A stretch of 64,000 bases of DNA from Acidovorax delafieldii (GTDB lineage Bacteria > Pseudomonadota > Gammaproteobacteria > Burkholderiales > Burkholderiaceae_C): positions 310,001 to 374,000 of the forward strand of contig NZ_VJWE01000011.1 of NCBI RefSeq assembly GCF_007993815.1, written 5' to 3'. The notes under the pieces are model-generated. The model worked only from the letters and a program-made list of their open reading frames with translations, searched no databases and was not told the origin of the DNA. A program made the translations under genes and the position numbers. Shown one piece after another: positions 23,785 through 34,183 of the stretch (position 1 is its first letter; each line of letters starts with the position of its first letter).

Positions 23785-25356
23785 GCGAGGCAGCGCGTTG
23801 CCCGAAGGCAGGCGAAACGCCTCCACCAGCTCGGCCAGCTGCTGCGCCTGCACCCGCAGCCCCTGCGCGGCGGCCGAGGACTCCTCCACCAGCGCGGCGT
23901 TCTGCTGCGTCATCTGGTCGAGCTGCGAGACCGCCTCACCCACCTGGCTCAGGCCCGTGGTCTGCTCGCGCGCCGCAGTGCTGATCTCGCCAATGATGGT
24001 GGCCACCTGCTGCACCGAGTTCACGATCTCGCCCATGGTGCCGCCTGCCGCGTGGACCAGCTGAGTGCCCTCGTCCACCTGCCGCACGCTGTCGCTGATC
24101 AGGCTCCCGATCTCCTTGGCCGCCGTGGCGGAACGCTGCGCCAGGCTCCGCACTTCGCTGGCCACCACCGCAAAGCCCCGGCCTTGTTCGCCAGCACGGG
24201 CTGCTTCCACGGCCGCATTCAGCGCAAGGATGTTGGTCTGGAAGGCGATGCCATCGATCACGCTGGTGATGTCGGCAATGCGGCGCGACGACAGCGCAAT
24301 GCCGTCCATGGTGCCCACCACGCGGTCCACCGCCTCGCGCCCGCGCTGGGCAACGCTGCTGGCGCCAGTGGCCAGGGTGCTGGCCTGCGCAGCCGCGTCG
24401 GCGCTGTGGCGCACGGTGGCCAGCAGCTCCTCCATGCTGGCGGCGATCTCTTCGAGGTTGGAGGCGGTCTGCTCGGTGCGGGCCGACAGGTCGCTGTTGC
24501 CTGCCGCGATCTCGCTGCTGGCACCGGCCACCGAGGTGCTGGCCTGGCGCATGCCCACCACCAGCTCGGCCAGCCGTGCCTGCATGCCGCCCAGGCGCGC
24601 CAGCAGGGCCTGCAGTTCGTCGCGGTTGCCCGCCTGCGGCGCGGGCACGGGGGAAGTGAGGTCGCCTTCGGCAATGCGGTCGGTCACCTCGGACGCATGG
24701 GCCAGGGGCTGCAGGATGGAGCGCGACAGCAGCCAGGCGCAGGCCAAGCTCAGCAGCAAGCCCACCAACGAGCCCGCCGCCAGCAGCGTGATGCCCTGGC
24801 TTTCGCTGCGGGCGGCAGCGGCACGCGCTTCGGCCACACGCTGGCGCTGGTATTCGGCCAGCTTGTCTACAGCAGCGGCGTAGGCGTCTGCCGCAGGACG
24901 CAGCTGCTTGGCAATGGCGTCGGGCGGCAAGGCCTCGCCCGCCTTGCGGCGCTTGACGAGGTCGTCCCGCACCGTGCGAAAACCGTTGCCGGCCTTGTCA
25001 ATGGCATCGAACAAGGCCTGCGATTCCGGGTCCGCCGCCAGCTCGTCCAGGCGCTTGCGCACTTCGGACGAGCGGGCTGATGTGGTCTTGCGGTCGGCGT
25101 CGATGCGTGCCGCATAGGTGGGGTTGTTGTCGATCTCCAGCAGCGTTTCGGCGCGGGCGGAGCTGAGCACCACGATGGCGTGCAGCTCGCGCGCCAGCAA
25201 CGCGCGCTCGGACGATGCGCCCCCCAGGTCGTCCGCAATGTCCTGCAGCCCGGCCAGCCGCCAGATGCCCACCGCCGCCGACAGGGACATGACGAGGCAG
25301 ACCACACCAAAGGCCAGGGCCAGGCGGACAGCAACACGTGCGTGGGAGATGGACAT
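23782..25356 (-). CDS. Methyl-accepting chemotaxis protein
   Basis: A 524-residue transmembrane chemoreceptor. TM1 is at ~residues 10-32 ([21 protein letters not shown]) and TM2 near 185-205 ([23 protein letters not shown]), enclosing a ~150-residue four-helix-bundle-like periplasmic sensor. HAMP follows ([17 protein letters not shown]), then the signalling hairpin with the hallmark [20 protein letters not shown] and [17 protein letters not shown]. There is no C-terminal CheR/CheB tether pentapeptide. ATG 25356 gives the usual short cytoplasmic N-tail; one further ATG lies 30 bp upstream. The stop codon abuts MITE-like element 2. Confidence 0.95.
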   Translation of the reverse strand: MSISHARVAVRLALAFGVVCLVMSLSAAVGIWRLAGLQDIADDLGGASSERALLARELHAIVVLSSARAETLLEIDNNPTYAARIDADRKTTSARSSEVRKRLDELAADPESQALFDAIDKAGNGFRTVRDDLVKRRKAGEALPPDAIAKQLRPAADAYAAAVDKLAEYQRQRVAEARAAAARSESQGITLLAAGSLVGLLLSLACAWLLSRSILQPLAHASEVTDRIAEGDLTSPVPAPQAGNRDELQALLARLGGMQARLAELVVGMRQASTSVAGASSEIAAGNSDLSARTEQTASNLEEIAASMEELLATVRHSADAAAQASTLATGASSVAQRGREAVDRVVGTMDGIALSSRRIADITSVIDGIAFQTNILALNAAVEAARAGEQGRGFAVVASEVRSLAQRSATAAKEIGSLISDSVRQVDEGTQLVHAAGGTMGEIVNSVQQVATIIGEISTAAREQTTGLSQVGEAVSQLDQMTQQNAALVEESSAAAQGLRVQAQQLAELVEAFRLPSGNALPR

Positions 25357-25512
25357 GGGAGGCTCTCGTGAGGGTGAATGGGGCAACGCGGGACAGCCGC
25401 TGGGGGTGGCAGGCGTTGGGAATGTATCGACAAAAGGTTACAAGTCCTTGAGCCGGCCCACAACAGGCCACACCCTGCCGGAGCGCCAAAGCAACAGCCG
25501 CAACGCACCATC

Positions 25513-25546
25513 AAAAAGGCCGCCACAGTGCAAGACTGTGGCGGCC
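25513..25546 (-). terminator. Rho-independent terminator downstream of htpX
   Basis: A perfect 12-bp stem (GGCCGCCACAGT at 25518-25529 with 25535-25546) has a 5-nt loop and, on the minus strand, a T5 tract at 25517-25513. It lies 40 bp past the htpX stop. Confidence 0.9.
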
Positions 25547-25585
25547 CTCGGGGCTGATCAGGCGTTGCGCCTGAGGCGGTTCGGT

Positions 25586-26464
25586 TTATTGCTGCTGTGC
25601 GTTTTGCAGCGCAGCAATGCGCTCTTCAATGGGCGGGTGGGTGCTGAACAGCTTGCCAATGCCACCGGCGATGCCCATGGCCGCCACGCTCTTGGGCAGC
25701 TCGCCGGGGTGCATGCCACCCAGGCGGGCCAGCGCGTTGATCATGGGCTGGCGGCGGCCCATCAGCTGGGCAGCGCCCGCGTCGGCGCGGAACTCGCGCT
25801 GGCGGCTGAACCAGGCCACGATCATCGCGGCCACAAAGCCCAGCACGATGTCGAGCACGATGGTGGTCACGTAGTAGCCGATGCCGGGGCCCGAGCTGTT
25901 CTCGTCGTTCTTGCGCAGGAAGCTGTCCACCGCGTAGCCGATGACGCGCGACAGGAACACCACGAAGGTGTTCATCACACCCTGGATCAGCGTCATGGTC
26001 ACCATGTCGCCGTTGGCGATGTGGGCCACTTCGTGGCCGATCACGGCCTCGACCTCGTCGCGGGTCATGCCCTGCAGCAGGCCGGTGGACACCGCCACCA
26101 GGGCGGAGTTCTTGAACGCGCCCGTGGCAAAGGCATTGGGGTCGCCTTCAAAGATGCCGACTTCGGGCATGCCGATCTGGGCCTGGTCGGCGAACTTGCG
26201 CACGGTCTCGACGATCCAGCGCTCGTCCGGCGAGCCGGAGCCGTCGATCACGCGCACACCCGAGGTCCACTTGGCCATGGGCTTGCTGATGAGCAGCGAG
26301 ATGATCGCACCGCCAAAACCCATGATGAGCGCAAAGCCCAGCAGCGCGCCCAGATTGAGCCCGTTGGCCGTGAGGTAGCGGTTCACGCCCAGCAGGCTGG
26401 CCACCACCCCCAGCACGACAACGACGGCCAGGTTGGTCATCACAAACAAAAGGATCCGCTTCAT
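25586..26464 (-). CDS. htpX: HtpX, M48B membrane zinc protease
   Basis: A 292-residue inner-membrane protease of membrane-protein quality control. Two N-terminal membrane segments ([38 protein letters not shown]) precede the zinc motif HEVAH (in [13 protein letters not shown], ~residues 139-143). Two later hydrophobic segments flank the third-ligand region [10 protein letters not shown]. The C-terminal [14 protein letters not shown] is the family signature. ATG 26464 gives the canonical MKRI start. Confidence 0.97.
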   Translation of the reverse strand: MKRILLFVMTNLAVVVVLGVVASLLGVNRYLTANGLNLGALLGFALIMGFGGAIISLLISKPMAKWTSGVRVIDGSGSPDERWIVETVRKFADQAQIGMPEVGIFEGDPNAFATGAFKNSALVAVSTGLLQGMTRDEVEAVIGHEVAHIANGDMVTMTLIQGVMNTFVVFLSRVIGYAVDSFLRKNDENSSGPGIGYYVTTIVLDIVLGFVAAMIVAWFSRQREFRADAGAAQLMGRRQPMINALARLGGMHPGELPKSVAAMGIAGGIGKLFSTHPPIEERIAALQNAQQQ

Positions 26465-26650
26465 GGAATGGTTTCTCCGTGGGGTAAACAACAACGAGTG
26501 TTTGCTGGCTCAGATGGGGGCCGGGGGCGCCGCTTCAAGCGCCAGTCTCCAGGCGGCGAGGCCGTGGCAGCCCCCCATGGCCGCGATTTCATCGCGCTAT
26601 GGTAGGTGCAAACCCCGGCCGGGGCCTTATCACACAAGCCTTGGCGGGAA

Positions 26651-27424
26651 TTACGAAACCGCCGCAGCCCGCAAGGGCCGGAACACCTGCGCATCGGCAT
26701 AGAAGCCCGGCGCTGCATTGGCCGGCCACCAGCCGGGCACGCCCAGCACGGGCAGCGGCGTGAAGGGCTTGCTGGACCATGCCGAGGCCTCCACCTGCCC
26801 TGCCAGCCACGCATCCACCTCCGCTATGGAATCAATAGCTGCCGGCGCATGAAATACGTGCGCCACCATGGGTTTTCGCGGAAAAACCAGCTTTTCGAGC
26901 AGTGCGTGCCCGAACAGCACCAGCCGGGCCTGGCCCCACAGCGGGCGCAAGTCGGTGAACAGGCGCTGCCAGTCCCTCGCCCGGAGCGCATCCCACAGGG
27001 CATCCGGCGCCTGCAACAGCGCTCCGTTTTCATCAAACACCGTGAGTGCATCGCGCAGCGGTCCGCGCACGGCCTGCACGCCATCGGCGGCGATGGCCTG
27101 GGCCTGCAGCTGGTTCAGACGCCGCTTGGTGTGCGGAAACCGCAGCCAGACCAGGCCGTTGAAAAAGTCGTGCAGGTTGTCGCGCGTGGGAACGCGGCGG
27201 GTGTCCCAGATGTACTGCTCGTAGGCGGTGCCTTCGGGCAGCGCGGACTGGGGCACAAAGACCACGGGAGCACCCTGCGGCGCTGCGGTCTGCAATGCCT
27301 GGTGCACCGATGGGTCATCCTGCAACAGCTGCTGGGCCAGGGGTTGGCCCAGGCCGCGCCACGGCGCCAGCCAGGGAGCACTCCAGTCGATGGCGTCGAA
27401 GGGCGGACTTACACCAGCCGCCAC
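26651..27424 (-). CDS. DUF3025 domain-containing protein
   Basis: A 257-residue cytoplasmic protein. The DUF3025 core is recognisable as [20 protein letters not shown] followed by [17 protein letters not shown]. The function of the family is unknown to me. It overlaps the 3' end of pyrC by 16 bp on the same strand, so it is translated from the pyrC transcript. Residues ~190-198 (APAAIDSIA) are encoded by a fragment of the short interspersed repeat. Confidence 0.85.
   Translation of the reverse strand: MAAGVSPPFDAIDWSAPWLAPWRGLGQPLAQQLLQDDPSVHQALQTAAPQGAPVVFVPQSALPEGTAYEQYIWDTRRVPTRDNLHDFFNGLVWLRFPHTKRRLNQLQAQAIAADGVQAVRGPLRDALTVFDENGALLQAPDALWDALRARDWQRLFTDLRPLWGQARLVLFGHALLEKLVFPRKPMVAHVFHAPAAIDSIAEVDAWLAGQVEASAWSSKPFTPLPVLGVPGWWPANAAPGFYADAQVFRPLRAAAVS
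26831..26856 (-). repeat. Fragment of the short interspersed repeat inside the DUF3025 gene
   Basis: The plus strand reads ATCAATAGCTGCCGGCGCAT, the left half of the repeat family as seen at 40930 and 45682. The frame stays open across it. Confidence 0.5.
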
Positions 27425-28458
27425 GGCAGGGCTTCACCGGCGCGCAGGGGCTTGAGTTCGGCTTCGCCAAACGCAAAGCTGTCGGGCGGTGTCCACGACT
27501 CGCGGCGCAGGGTGATGGTGGTGGTGTTGCGCGGCAGGCTGTAGAAGTCCGGGCCGTGAAAGCTGGCGAAGCCTTCGAGCTGGTCGAGCGCCCCGGCATT
27601 GTCGAACGCCTCGGCATACATCTCGATGGCCGCGTGGGCGGTGTAGCAGCCCGCGCAGCCGGTGGCGTGCTCCTTGAGGTGCGCCGGGTGCGGTGCACTG
27701 TCGGTGCCCAAAAAGAACTTGCTGCTGCCGCTGGTGGCGGCCTGCACCAGGGCCACGCGATGGGTCTCGCGCTTGAGCACTGGCAGGCAGTAGTAATGGG
27801 GGCGCACACCGCCGATGAAGATGGCGTTGCGGTTGTACAGCAGGTGGTGCGCGGTGATGGTGGCGGCGGTAAAACGGTCGGATGCCTGCACGTAGTCGGC
27901 CGCGTCCTTGGTGGTGATGTGCTCGAAGACGATCTTCAGCTCGGGGAAGTCGCGGCGCAGCGGGATGAGCTGCTGCTCGATGAACACGGCCTCGCGGTCG
28001 AACAGGTCGATGTCGCTGCTGGTCACTTCGCCGTGCACCAGCAGCAGCATGCCGGCCTTCTGCATGGCTTCCAGCGTTTTATAGGTTTTGCGCAGGTCGG
28101 TCACACCCGCGTCGCTGTTGGTAGTGGCGCCTGCGGGGTAGAGCTTGCAGGCCACCACGCCTGCGGCCTTGGCACGCACGATTTCTTCGGGCGGGAGGTT
28201 GTCGGTCAGGTACAGCGTCATCAGCGGCTCAAAGCTCATGCCTGCGGGCACGGCGGCCAGGATGCGCTGCTTGTAGGCCAGGGCCTGCTCGGCCGTGGTG
28301 ACCGGCGGGCGCAGGTTGGGCATGATGATCGCGCGCCCGAACTGGGCGGCGGTGTGGGGCACGACGGTGTGCAAAGGCTCGCCGTCGCGCACGTGCAGGT
28401 GCCAGTCGTCGGGGCGGGTGATGGTGAGGGTTTGGGGGGCTGCAGTCATGGGCGTCAT
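27409..28458 (-). CDS. pyrC: Dihydroorotase
   Basis: A 349-residue class II dihydroorotase, which closes carbamoyl-aspartate to dihydroorotate in pyrimidine synthesis. The HLH metal pair is in [10 protein letters not shown], the carboxylated lysine region is [18 protein letters not shown], further ligands are in VHGEV and FEHITT, and the catalytic Asp is in GTDSAPH. Length matches E. coli PyrC. The start may be ATG 28458 or the internal ATG four codons later (MTAAPQ). The DUF3025 gene overlaps its 3' end. Confidence 0.97.
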   Translation of the reverse strand: MTPMTAAPQTLTITRPDDWHLHVRDGEPLHTVVPHTAAQFGRAIIMPNLRPPVTTAEQALAYKQRILAAVPAGMSFEPLMTLYLTDNLPPEEIVRAKAAGVVACKLYPAGATTNSDAGVTDLRKTYKTLEAMQKAGMLLLVHGEVTSSDIDLFDREAVFIEQQLIPLRRDFPELKIVFEHITTKDAADYVQASDRFTAATITAHHLLYNRNAIFIGGVRPHYYCLPVLKRETHRVALVQAATSGSSKFFLGTDSAPHPAHLKEHATGCAGCYTAHAAIEMYAEAFDNAGALDQLEGFASFHGPDFYSLPRNTTTITLRRESWTPPDSFAFGEAELKPLRAGEALPWRLV

Positions 28459-28483
28459 TGTCCCATTGCGGACATGCCGCCTC

Positions 28484-28545
28484 CAAATGCTCTCGTTTTC
28501 ATAGCTAGCGAGGCATATGTTCGTAGCGCTACCGCATGAAACGGC
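28484..28545 (+). repeat. Short interspersed palindromic repeat (upstream of pyrC)
   Basis: The tract AAATGCTCTCGTTTTCATAG continues CTAGCGAGGCATATG and ends GTAGCGCTACC; the family elements ATAGCTA and AGCGCTA are present in order. It fills about half of the 121-bp gap between pyrC and the Bug-type gene, both on the minus strand. Confidence 0.6.
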
Positions 28546-28579
28546 TCATCACGGTAGCGCCAGGGGCAGATCTGCCGGT

Positions 28580-29569
28580 TTATTCGGCGGTGATCCCTGC
28601 GCGTTTGACGACCGCGCCGAACTTCACCATCCGGTCCGCCATCATTTTTTCGAACGCGGCGGGCGACATCTCTTCCGGCACGATCACGCCACGGTCCCTG
28701 AGGTTGGCCATCATGGCGGGCGATGTGGCCACTTGGCGCGCGGCCTTGTACAGCGTCTGCACCACCGCATCGGGTGTGCCCGCAGGCGCGGCCAGGCCTG
28801 TCCAGGAGGTGAGGTTGAGCTCGGGGTGGCCCACCTCGGCCATGGTGGGCACATCGGGCAGCTGCGGCAGGCGCTGGTCGGCCGCCACGGCCAGGGCGCG
28901 CACCTTGCCCGCCTGGATGTGCGGCAGCATGATGACCAGGTTGTCGAGGATGAACTGCACCTCGTTGCCCAGCACACCCGTGATCAGCGGCGTGCCCCCA
29001 CGGTAGGGAATGTGCGTGGTGAACACGCCCGTGGACACCTTGAGCATTTCCACATTGAGCTGGCCCATGCTGCCCACGCCGCCGCTGCCGTAGTTGAGCT
29101 TGCCCGGGTTCTTCTTGGCGTAGTCGATGAACTCCTTGAAGGTCTTGAACGGCAGGCTGCTGTGCACCACCAGCGCGTTGGGCTGGCGGCCCAGGATGGC
29201 GATGTTCTCAAAATCCTTGACCGGGTCGTAGCCGATCTTGGGCTGGGTCAGCGGGTTGGCCAGGTGGCTGCTTTGCGACGACACGACCAGGGTGTAGCCA
29301 TCGGCCTTGGAGCGCGCCACATACTGCGCGCCCACCGAGCCACCCGCGCCGGCGCGGTTTTCCACCACGATGGGCACGCCCAGCACGCGCGACAGCGGCT
29401 CGGAATACTGGCGCGCCATGATGTCCACCGACCCACCCGGCGGGAAGGGCACCACCAGCGTGATCGGGCGCGAAGGGAACTTGTCTTGCGCCATGGCGGG
29501 CAGCGCGGCGAGGCCGGCAAGGCCCAGTCCGGTGGTCAGAAGGTGGCGGCGGGAAGGTGTGGTGTGCAT
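28580..29569 (-). CDS. Bug/TctC-family substrate-binding protein with twin-arginine-like signal
   Basis: A 329-residue binding protein. The N-terminus MHTTPSRRHLLTTGLGLAGL has an SRRxLL twin-arginine-like motif before a hydrophobic stretch and AMAQ, so export may use Tat. Family blocks FPSRPITLVVPFPPGG and THIPYRGGTPLITGVLGNEVQF are present. ATG 29569 is chosen because it begins the signal. It lies 43 bp downstream of the M20 peptidase gene on the same strand, so both are probably one transcript controlled by the divergent RpiR regulator. Ligand unknown. Confidence 0.9.
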   Translation of the reverse strand: MHTTPSRRHLLTTGLGLAGLAALPAMAQDKFPSRPITLVVPFPPGGSVDIMARQYSEPLSRVLGVPIVVENRAGAGGSVGAQYVARSKADGYTLVVSSQSSHLANPLTQPKIGYDPVKDFENIAILGRQPNALVVHSSLPFKTFKEFIDYAKKNPGKLNYGSGGVGSMGQLNVEMLKVSTGVFTTHIPYRGGTPLITGVLGNEVQFILDNLVIMLPHIQAGKVRALAVAADQRLPQLPDVPTMAEVGHPELNLTSWTGLAAPAGTPDAVVQTLYKAARQVATSPAMMANLRDRGVIVPEEMSPAAFEKMMADRMVKFGAVVKRAGITAE

Positions 29570-29612
29570 GACGATCAAAGAACTCAAAAATGGGGCGGGA
29601 AGGTACAAAAAA

Positions 29613-30794
29613 TCAGGGGTGTGCCAGCACGGCCAGCGCCACGGCCTGCGCGCGTGGCACAAAGGTGGACAGCTCGCAGTACTCGCGTTCGGTGTGTGCG
29701 TGGCCGCCCACCGGGCCCGTGGCGCACAGCGTGGGCACGCCCACCGATGCGGTCAGGCCGCTGTCGGCCGCGCCGCCGGTGAACTCGCCTTGCACCTCAA
29801 AGCCCAGCGACCGCGCGCCTTGCTGGTACAGCGCCAGCAGGTCGTCCGGGGTGGGCTTCATGGGCAGGGTGCGGCGCGTGGTGGTGATGCGGCCCTGGGT
29901 GCGGGGCACGGACTCTTCTTCGACGATGGCACGCACGCGCTCCAGCAGTTCGTCGGGGTTGGTGTCGGCGGTAAAGCGCAGGTCCACCTCAGCGCGGGCG
30001 TGGGGGGCCACCATGTTGGGCACGATGCCCCCTTGCACCACGCCCACATTGCAGGTGACGCCCGTAGCCGGGTCGGTCAGCGCATGCAGCGCAAGGGTCT
30101 TGCGAGCCAGGGCTTCGATGGCACTGGCGCCAGCGGCGTGGTTGATGCCTGCATGCGCAGCCACGCCCTGCACCTCGAACTCCACCACCATCGAGCCCTT
30201 GCGGCTGGTGACCACGTTGCCGCTGACACGGCCCGGCTCGGCGTTGAACACCACACGCGCCCCCCGCACGCGGGCCATGATGAGGTCACGCGTGGCGGGC
30301 GAACCGATCTCTTCATCGCACGAGAAGAACAGGTGCAGCGGCGCCTGCAGGCCGCCGCAGCGCGCAAAGGCCTCGGCCACAAACACGTTGAGCACCAGGC
30401 CGGACTTCATGTCGGCCACGCCGGGGCCGTAGGCGCGCCCCGCTTCTTCGCGGTAAGGGCGCTTGGCCACGGTGCCATCGGGAAACACCGTGTCCATGTG
30501 CCCCATGAGGATGATGGGCGCTCCACCGGCTGCAGCGCCCTCTGCCGGGTTGACCTGCGCATGCAGCAGCACGCCATAGCCAGGCACGGGCTCAAACTGC
30601 ACCGGCACACCGGCCGCCTGCAGGCGCTCGGCCAGGGCATGGGCCACGGCTGTCACACCCGCCTCATTGCGGCTGCCGCTCTCGATATTGACCACTTTTT
30701 GCAACAGGTCTTGCATGGACTGCTGCTGTCTGGCCAGCCAGTCCAGGACCTGCGCACGCACCGGCAGCAGACCTTCGTTCAGGGTATTGAGCAT
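29613..30794 (-). CDS. M20-family glutamate carboxypeptidase-like metallopeptidase
   Basis: A 393-residue M20A/CPG2-type zinc peptidase. Metal-binding motifs are LMGHMDTVFPDGT, GPGVADMKSG, SCDEEIGSPATR (general-base Glu) and the late GGHAHTEREYCE. The lid domain carries AAHAGINHAAGASAIEAL. No signal peptide is seen, so it is probably cytoplasmic, acting on an imported N-acylated or folate-like Glu compound. It shares an operon with the Bug-type protein and diverges from an RpiR regulator. ATG 30794 is preferred to an upstream in-frame ATG because it leaves the promoter spacer intact. Confidence 0.9.
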   Translation of the reverse strand: MLNTLNEGLLPVRAQVLDWLARQQQSMQDLLQKVVNIESGSRNEAGVTAVAHALAERLQAAGVPVQFEPVPGYGVLLHAQVNPAEGAAAGGAPIILMGHMDTVFPDGTVAKRPYREEAGRAYGPGVADMKSGLVLNVFVAEAFARCGGLQAPLHLFFSCDEEIGSPATRDLIMARVRGARVVFNAEPGRVSGNVVTSRKGSMVVEFEVQGVAAHAGINHAAGASAIEALARKTLALHALTDPATGVTCNVGVVQGGIVPNMVAPHARAEVDLRFTADTNPDELLERVRAIVEEESVPRTQGRITTTRRTLPMKPTPDDLLALYQQGARSLGFEVQGEFTGGAADSGLTASVGVPTLCATGPVGGHAHTEREYCELSTFVPRAQAVALAVLAHP

Positions 30795-30842
30795 CGTTGT
30801 CCTTGGGCAAGCCCCAGGTAGGGGCAAAATTTGGCTCGCAGT

Positions 30843-30915
30843 GTTGCACGCGACCCGGGGTTCTGCAACGTATTTTGCACGAATGAGAATTTTATGAAAT
30901 CATCATTGCACGAAT
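30843..30915. promoter_or_regulatory. Inverted and direct TTGCA repeats in the M20/RpiR divergent promoter
   Basis: GTTGCA (30843-30848) and TGCAAC (30864-30869) form an inverted pair. TTGCACGAAT occurs twice as an exact direct repeat (30875-30884 and 30906-30915), 31 bp apart or about three helical turns; the second copy lies just inside the RpiR gene. Likely operator half-sites for the adjacent regulator. Confidence 0.45.
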
Positions 30916-31814
30916 CCAGCGCCTTGCTGACCGAGCGGCTGGCCCGCCAGGACGCCGACCTGACCGCCAGCGAACGGGCGCTGGCCGAGGCCCTGGGGCG
31001 CGACTACCCCCACGCCCTGCTGGAGTCCGCCACCGCCCTCGCTGCGCGCACTGGCACCAGTGCATCGACCGTGGTGCGGCTGTTTGCCAAGCTGGGCTAC
31101 GGCAGCTATGCCGAGGCCCAGCGCGAGGCGCGGGCCGAGGTCACCGCCCTGCTGCAAACGGCGGGGCAGCGCGCGCCGGTCACCATCGGCACCCGGCGCA
31201 GCCTGCAGCAGTGCGTGGATGACGCGCTGCTGCACGACCAGCACAACCTCACCACCACGCGCGACGGACTGGACATGGCGGCCTTCGAGGCCATGGCGGC
31301 ACGTATCGCACAGGGCAAGGGACGCATCTTTGTGCTGGCGCAGATCAACAGCGCCCCGGTGGCCGCCTGGCTGGCGCTGCACCTGAACATGTGCCGCCCG
31401 GGCGTGCACGAACTGGGGGCTGGCGCGGTGGACGCCACCGACCAGCTGCTGTGGATCCAGCCCGAAGATGCCTTGCTGGTCTTCAGCATCCGCCGCTACG
31501 CCAGCGGGCCGGTGAAAGTGGCGCAGCGCTTTCGCGACGCAGGGGCCCAGGTGCTGGCCATCACCGACAGCGCCGCTGCGCCCTTGGCCGCGCTGTCCCA
31601 CCACCGGCTGCAGGTGCGCACATCCAATGCGTCGCCGTTCGACTCCTACACCGCCGCGTTCTTCCTGTGCAATGCGCTGGTGTCGGCCGTGGCCCAGCTG
31701 CGGCACAAGGCGGTGTCCGAGGCACTGAAGCGGCGCGACGATCTGTGGACGGATTTCGAGTCGCAACTCATCGTAGAAAGCCCCTCGCCAGCCGGTCGGC
31801 GGAGCAAGCGCTAG
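30894..31814 (+). CDS. MurR/RpiR-family transcriptional regulator
   Basis: A 306-residue regulator. The N-terminal RpiR HTH covers ~residues 12-85 (LTASERALAEALGRDYPHAL, then LAARTGTSASTVVRLFAKLGYGSYAEAQREAR). A SIS-like sugar-phosphate-type binding domain follows (~125-270: GRIFVLAQINSAPVAAWLALHL, LLVFSIRRYASGPVKVAQ, AGAQVLAITDS). It diverges from the M20 peptidase/Bug operon and is followed by a bidirectional terminator. A ligand linked to that pathway is likely, but it cannot be named. Confidence 0.9.
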   Translation: MKSSLHESSALLTERLARQDADLTASERALAEALGRDYPHALLESATALAARTGTSASTVVRLFAKLGYGSYAEAQREARAEVTALLQTAGQRAPVTIGTRRSLQQCVDDALLHDQHNLTTTRDGLDMAAFEAMAARIAQGKGRIFVLAQINSAPVAAWLALHLNMCRPGVHELGAGAVDATDQLLWIQPEDALLVFSIRRYASGPVKVAQRFRDAGAQVLAITDSAAAPLAALSHHRLQVRTSNASPFDSYTAAFFLCNALVSAVAQLRHKAVSEALKRRDDLWTDFESQLIVESPSPAGRRSKR

Positions 31815-31853
31815 CCTGCGCACAGCAGACGTTCAGCCCTGGGTGGCCCCATG

Positions 31854-31882
31854 AAAAAAGCGCTCCGGAGAGCGCTTTTTTT
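31854..31882. terminator. Bidirectional Rho-independent terminator
   Basis: AGCGCTC/GAGCGCT forms a stem flanked by A6 on the left and T7 on the right, so it can terminate both the RpiR gene (plus) and the ATPase gene of the amino-acid transporter (minus), which converge here. Confidence 0.9.
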
Positions 31883-31922
31883 GTAGCCCCCAACCCTTGC
31901 GGCACGGGAGTGCAAGCATTGT

Positions 31923-32660
31923 TCAGTGCTGCAGGATCTTGTTGAGGAAGTCCTTGGTACGCGGCTGGCGTGCATCGGGGTTGTTGAAGAAGTCGTCCTT
32001 GGAGCAGTCTTCCAGGATCTTGCCGCCCACGTCCATGAAGATCACGCGGTTGCTCACCTTGCGGGCAAAGCCCATTTCGTGGGTCACGCACATCATGGTC
32101 ATGCCTTCGTTGGCCAGGCCCACCATCACGTCCAGCACTTCACCGACCATTTCGGGGTCAAGCGCGGATGTGGGTTCGTCGAACAGCATCACGATGGGGT
32201 CCATGCTCAGCGCGCGCGCAATGGCCACACGCTGCTGCTGACCGCCCGAGAGCTGGCCGGGGAACTTGTCCTTGTGGGCGATCAGGCCCACGCGCTCCAG
32301 CATCTTGAGGCCGCGCTTCTTGGCGTCGTCCGCGCTGCGGCCCAGCACCTTGATCTGCGCAATGGTCAGGTTGTCCGTCACCGACAGGTGAGGGAACAGC
32401 TCGAAGTGCTGGAACACCATGCCCACGCGGCTGCGCAGCTTGGGCAGGTTGGTGCTGGGGTCATGCAGCTTCACGCCATCGACCGTGATCTCGCCCTTCT
32501 GGAAGGGTTCGAGCGCGTTGATGGTCTTGATGAGTGTGGACTTGCCGGAGCCCGAGGGCCCGCAGACCACGACCACTTCACCCTTGTTGATGGTGGCCGA
32601 GCACTCGTTGAGCACCTGCACCGGGCCATACCACTTGGATACGTTTTTGAGTTCGATCAT
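31923..32660 (-). CDS. gltL: Glutamate/aspartate-type amino-acid ABC transporter ATPase
   Basis: A 245-residue ATPase of the polar amino-acid ABC family. Walker [10 protein letters not shown] (~33-41), Q-loop FQHFELFPH, signature LSGGQQQR, Walker [14 protein letters not shown] and switch His in VTHEMGFA are all intact. ATG 32660 is preceded by GAGGA. It is the last gene of the minus-strand cluster gltI-gltJ-gltK-gltL, 40 bp after gltK. It energises uptake of Glu/Asp or similar acidic amino acids; specificity is by homology. Confidence 0.92.
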   Translation of the reverse strand: MIELKNVSKWYGPVQVLNECSATINKGEVVVVCGPSGSGKSTLIKTINALEPFQKGEITVDGVKLHDPSTNLPKLRSRVGMVFQHFELFPHLSVTDNLTIAQIKVLGRSADDAKKRGLKMLERVGLIAHKDKFPGQLSGGQQQRVAIARALSMDPIVMLFDEPTSALDPEMVGEVLDVMVGLANEGMTMMCVTHEMGFARKVSNRVIFMDVGGKILEDCSKDDFFNNPDARQPRTKDFLNKILQH

Positions 32661-32700
32661 TTCTTTTTCCTCAATCCAATCTCTTTTGCACCAGCCTCGA

Positions 32701-33366
32701 TCAGCGGATGATCGCGATCTTCTGGTGCAGGCGCTTGACCGCCCAGGACAGCGCATAGCACATGATGAAGTACAGAACCGCAGCGGCCAGGTACGCCTCG
32801 ATCGGACGACCAAAGTTCTTGCCCGCCACTTCAAAGCCCTTGAGCATGTCGTAGGCGCCAATGGCGTAAACCAGCGACGTGTCCTGGAACAGGATGATGG
32901 TCTGGGTGAGCAGCACGGGCAGCATGTTGCGGAACGCCTGGGGCAGCACCACCAGCTTCATGTTCTGGCCGTAGGTCATGCCCAATGCCTGGCCGGCGTA
33001 CACCTGGCCGCGTGGGATGGACTGGATGCCAGCGCGCATGATTTCGCTGAAGTACGCTGCCTCAAAGGCAATGAAGGTGATGACTGCCGACACTTCCGCG
33101 CCAATGGGGCGGCCGATGATGGCGGGCACCAGCAGGAAGAACCACAGGATCACCATCACCAGCGGAATGGAGCGCATGCCGTTGACGTAGATGGTGGCGG
33201 GCACATCCAGCCACTTCTTGCCCGACAGGCGCATGAGTGCCAGCACGGTGCCGAACAGCACGCCCCCGATGGTGGCCACCAGCGTGAGGATCAGGCTGAA
33301 GTACAGCCCCTTGAGCACGAAGTTGGAGATCAGGTCCCAGTTGTAGAAGGAGAAATCGAGATTCAT
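32701..33366 (-). CDS. gltK: Amino-acid ABC transporter permease (GltK-like)
   Basis: A 221-residue HisM-type inner-membrane permease. Hydrophobic segments fall near residues 15-40, 55-80, 85-105 and 180-205. The EAA loop that docks on the ATPase reads [36 protein letters not shown] is a typical GltK N-terminus. ATG 33366 is 1 bp from the end of gltJ, so the genes are tightly coupled. Confidence 0.92.
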   Translation of the reverse strand: MNLDFSFYNWDLISNFVLKGLYFSLILTLVATIGGVLFGTVLALMRLSGKKWLDVPATIYVNGMRSIPLVMVILWFFLLVPAIIGRPIGAEVSAVITFIAFEAAYFSEIMRAGIQSIPRGQVYAGQALGMTYGQNMKLVVLPQAFRNMLPVLLTQTIILFQDTSLVYAIGAYDMLKGFEVAGKNFGRPIEAYLAAAVLYFIMCYALSWAVKRLHQKIAIIR

Positions 33367-33367
33367 A

Positions 33368-34126
33368 TCAATGCCCCCCTCCGGCCGCGCCACTCACGAC
33401 CATGCCAGGGATGCGTGCGCGCTTTTCAATGAAGGCCATGATGCGGTTGATCGCAAACGCCGAGATGATGTACAGCGTGGTCACCGCCAGATAGACCTCG
33501 ATGCCGCGCGAGGTTTCTTCCTGCGCCTGCATGGCGAACATGGTGAGTTCGGCCACCGACACGGCAAACGCCACGGACGAGTTCTTGAAGATGTTCATCG
33601 TCTCGCTGGTCAGCGGCGGAATGATGATGCGAAACGCCATGGGCAGCAGCACATAGCGGTAGGTCTGGAAGGTGGTGAAACCCATGGCCATGCCGGCATA
33701 TCGCTGGCCGCGTGGCAGGGCCTGAATGCCCGAGCGCACCTGCTCGGCAATACGTGCCGAGGTGAAAAAGCCCAGCGCCAGCACCACCAGCGCAAAACCG
33801 GGCACGCCCCGCAGCACAGGGAACAGGCTGGGCAGCACGTGGTACCAGAGGAAAATCTGGACCAGCAGCGGAATATTGCGAAACAGCTCGACCCAGGCAT
33901 TGCCCAGGCGAACGATCATCGGGCGGTCCTGCAAGGTGCGCAGCGTACCGATGAATGAACCCAACACAAGCGCCAGCAGCAAGGCCAGCAGCGAAACGGA
34001 CACCGTCCAGCCCCAGGCCGACAGCATCCAGTCCAGGTAGGTGATCTCGCCGCCTTTGCCAAAGCAGCTCTGCACAACTTCCCGGTCCATGGTGTCCTGG
34101 CAGAACACCTGCCAATCCCAACTCAT
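33368..34126 (-). CDS. gltJ: Amino-acid ABC transporter permease (GltJ-like)
   Basis: A 252-residue permease with the longer N-terminus usual for GltJ (MSWDWQVFCQD). The EAA loop is RIAEQVRSGIQALPRGQRYAGMAMGF, and membrane segments lie near residues 40-62, 88-112 and 210-235. It pairs with GltK as the transmembrane heterodimer. An attenuator-like hairpin separates it from gltI, which would let more binding protein than membrane components be made. Confidence 0.92.
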   Translation of the reverse strand: MSWDWQVFCQDTMDREVVQSCFGKGGEITYLDWMLSAWGWTVSVSLLALLLALVLGSFIGTLRTLQDRPMIVRLGNAWVELFRNIPLLVQIFLWYHVLPSLFPVLRGVPGFALVVLALGFFTSARIAEQVRSGIQALPRGQRYAGMAMGFTTFQTYRYVLLPMAFRIIIPPLTSETMNIFKNSSVAFAVSVAELTMFAMQAQEETSRGIEVYLAVTTLYIISAFAINRIMAFIEKRARIPGMVVSGAAGGGH

Positions 34127-34183
34127 AGGAGCACCCCTTTAATTTTTGGTTTTGCGCTGGGGGCCACCCTTGGCCGACCCAAC

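Noticed and set aside
26465..26650. A gene between htpX and DUF3025
   Set aside because: Only short frames are present; the segment probably holds the htpX promoter and a CCCCGG/CCGGGG hairpin of unclear role.
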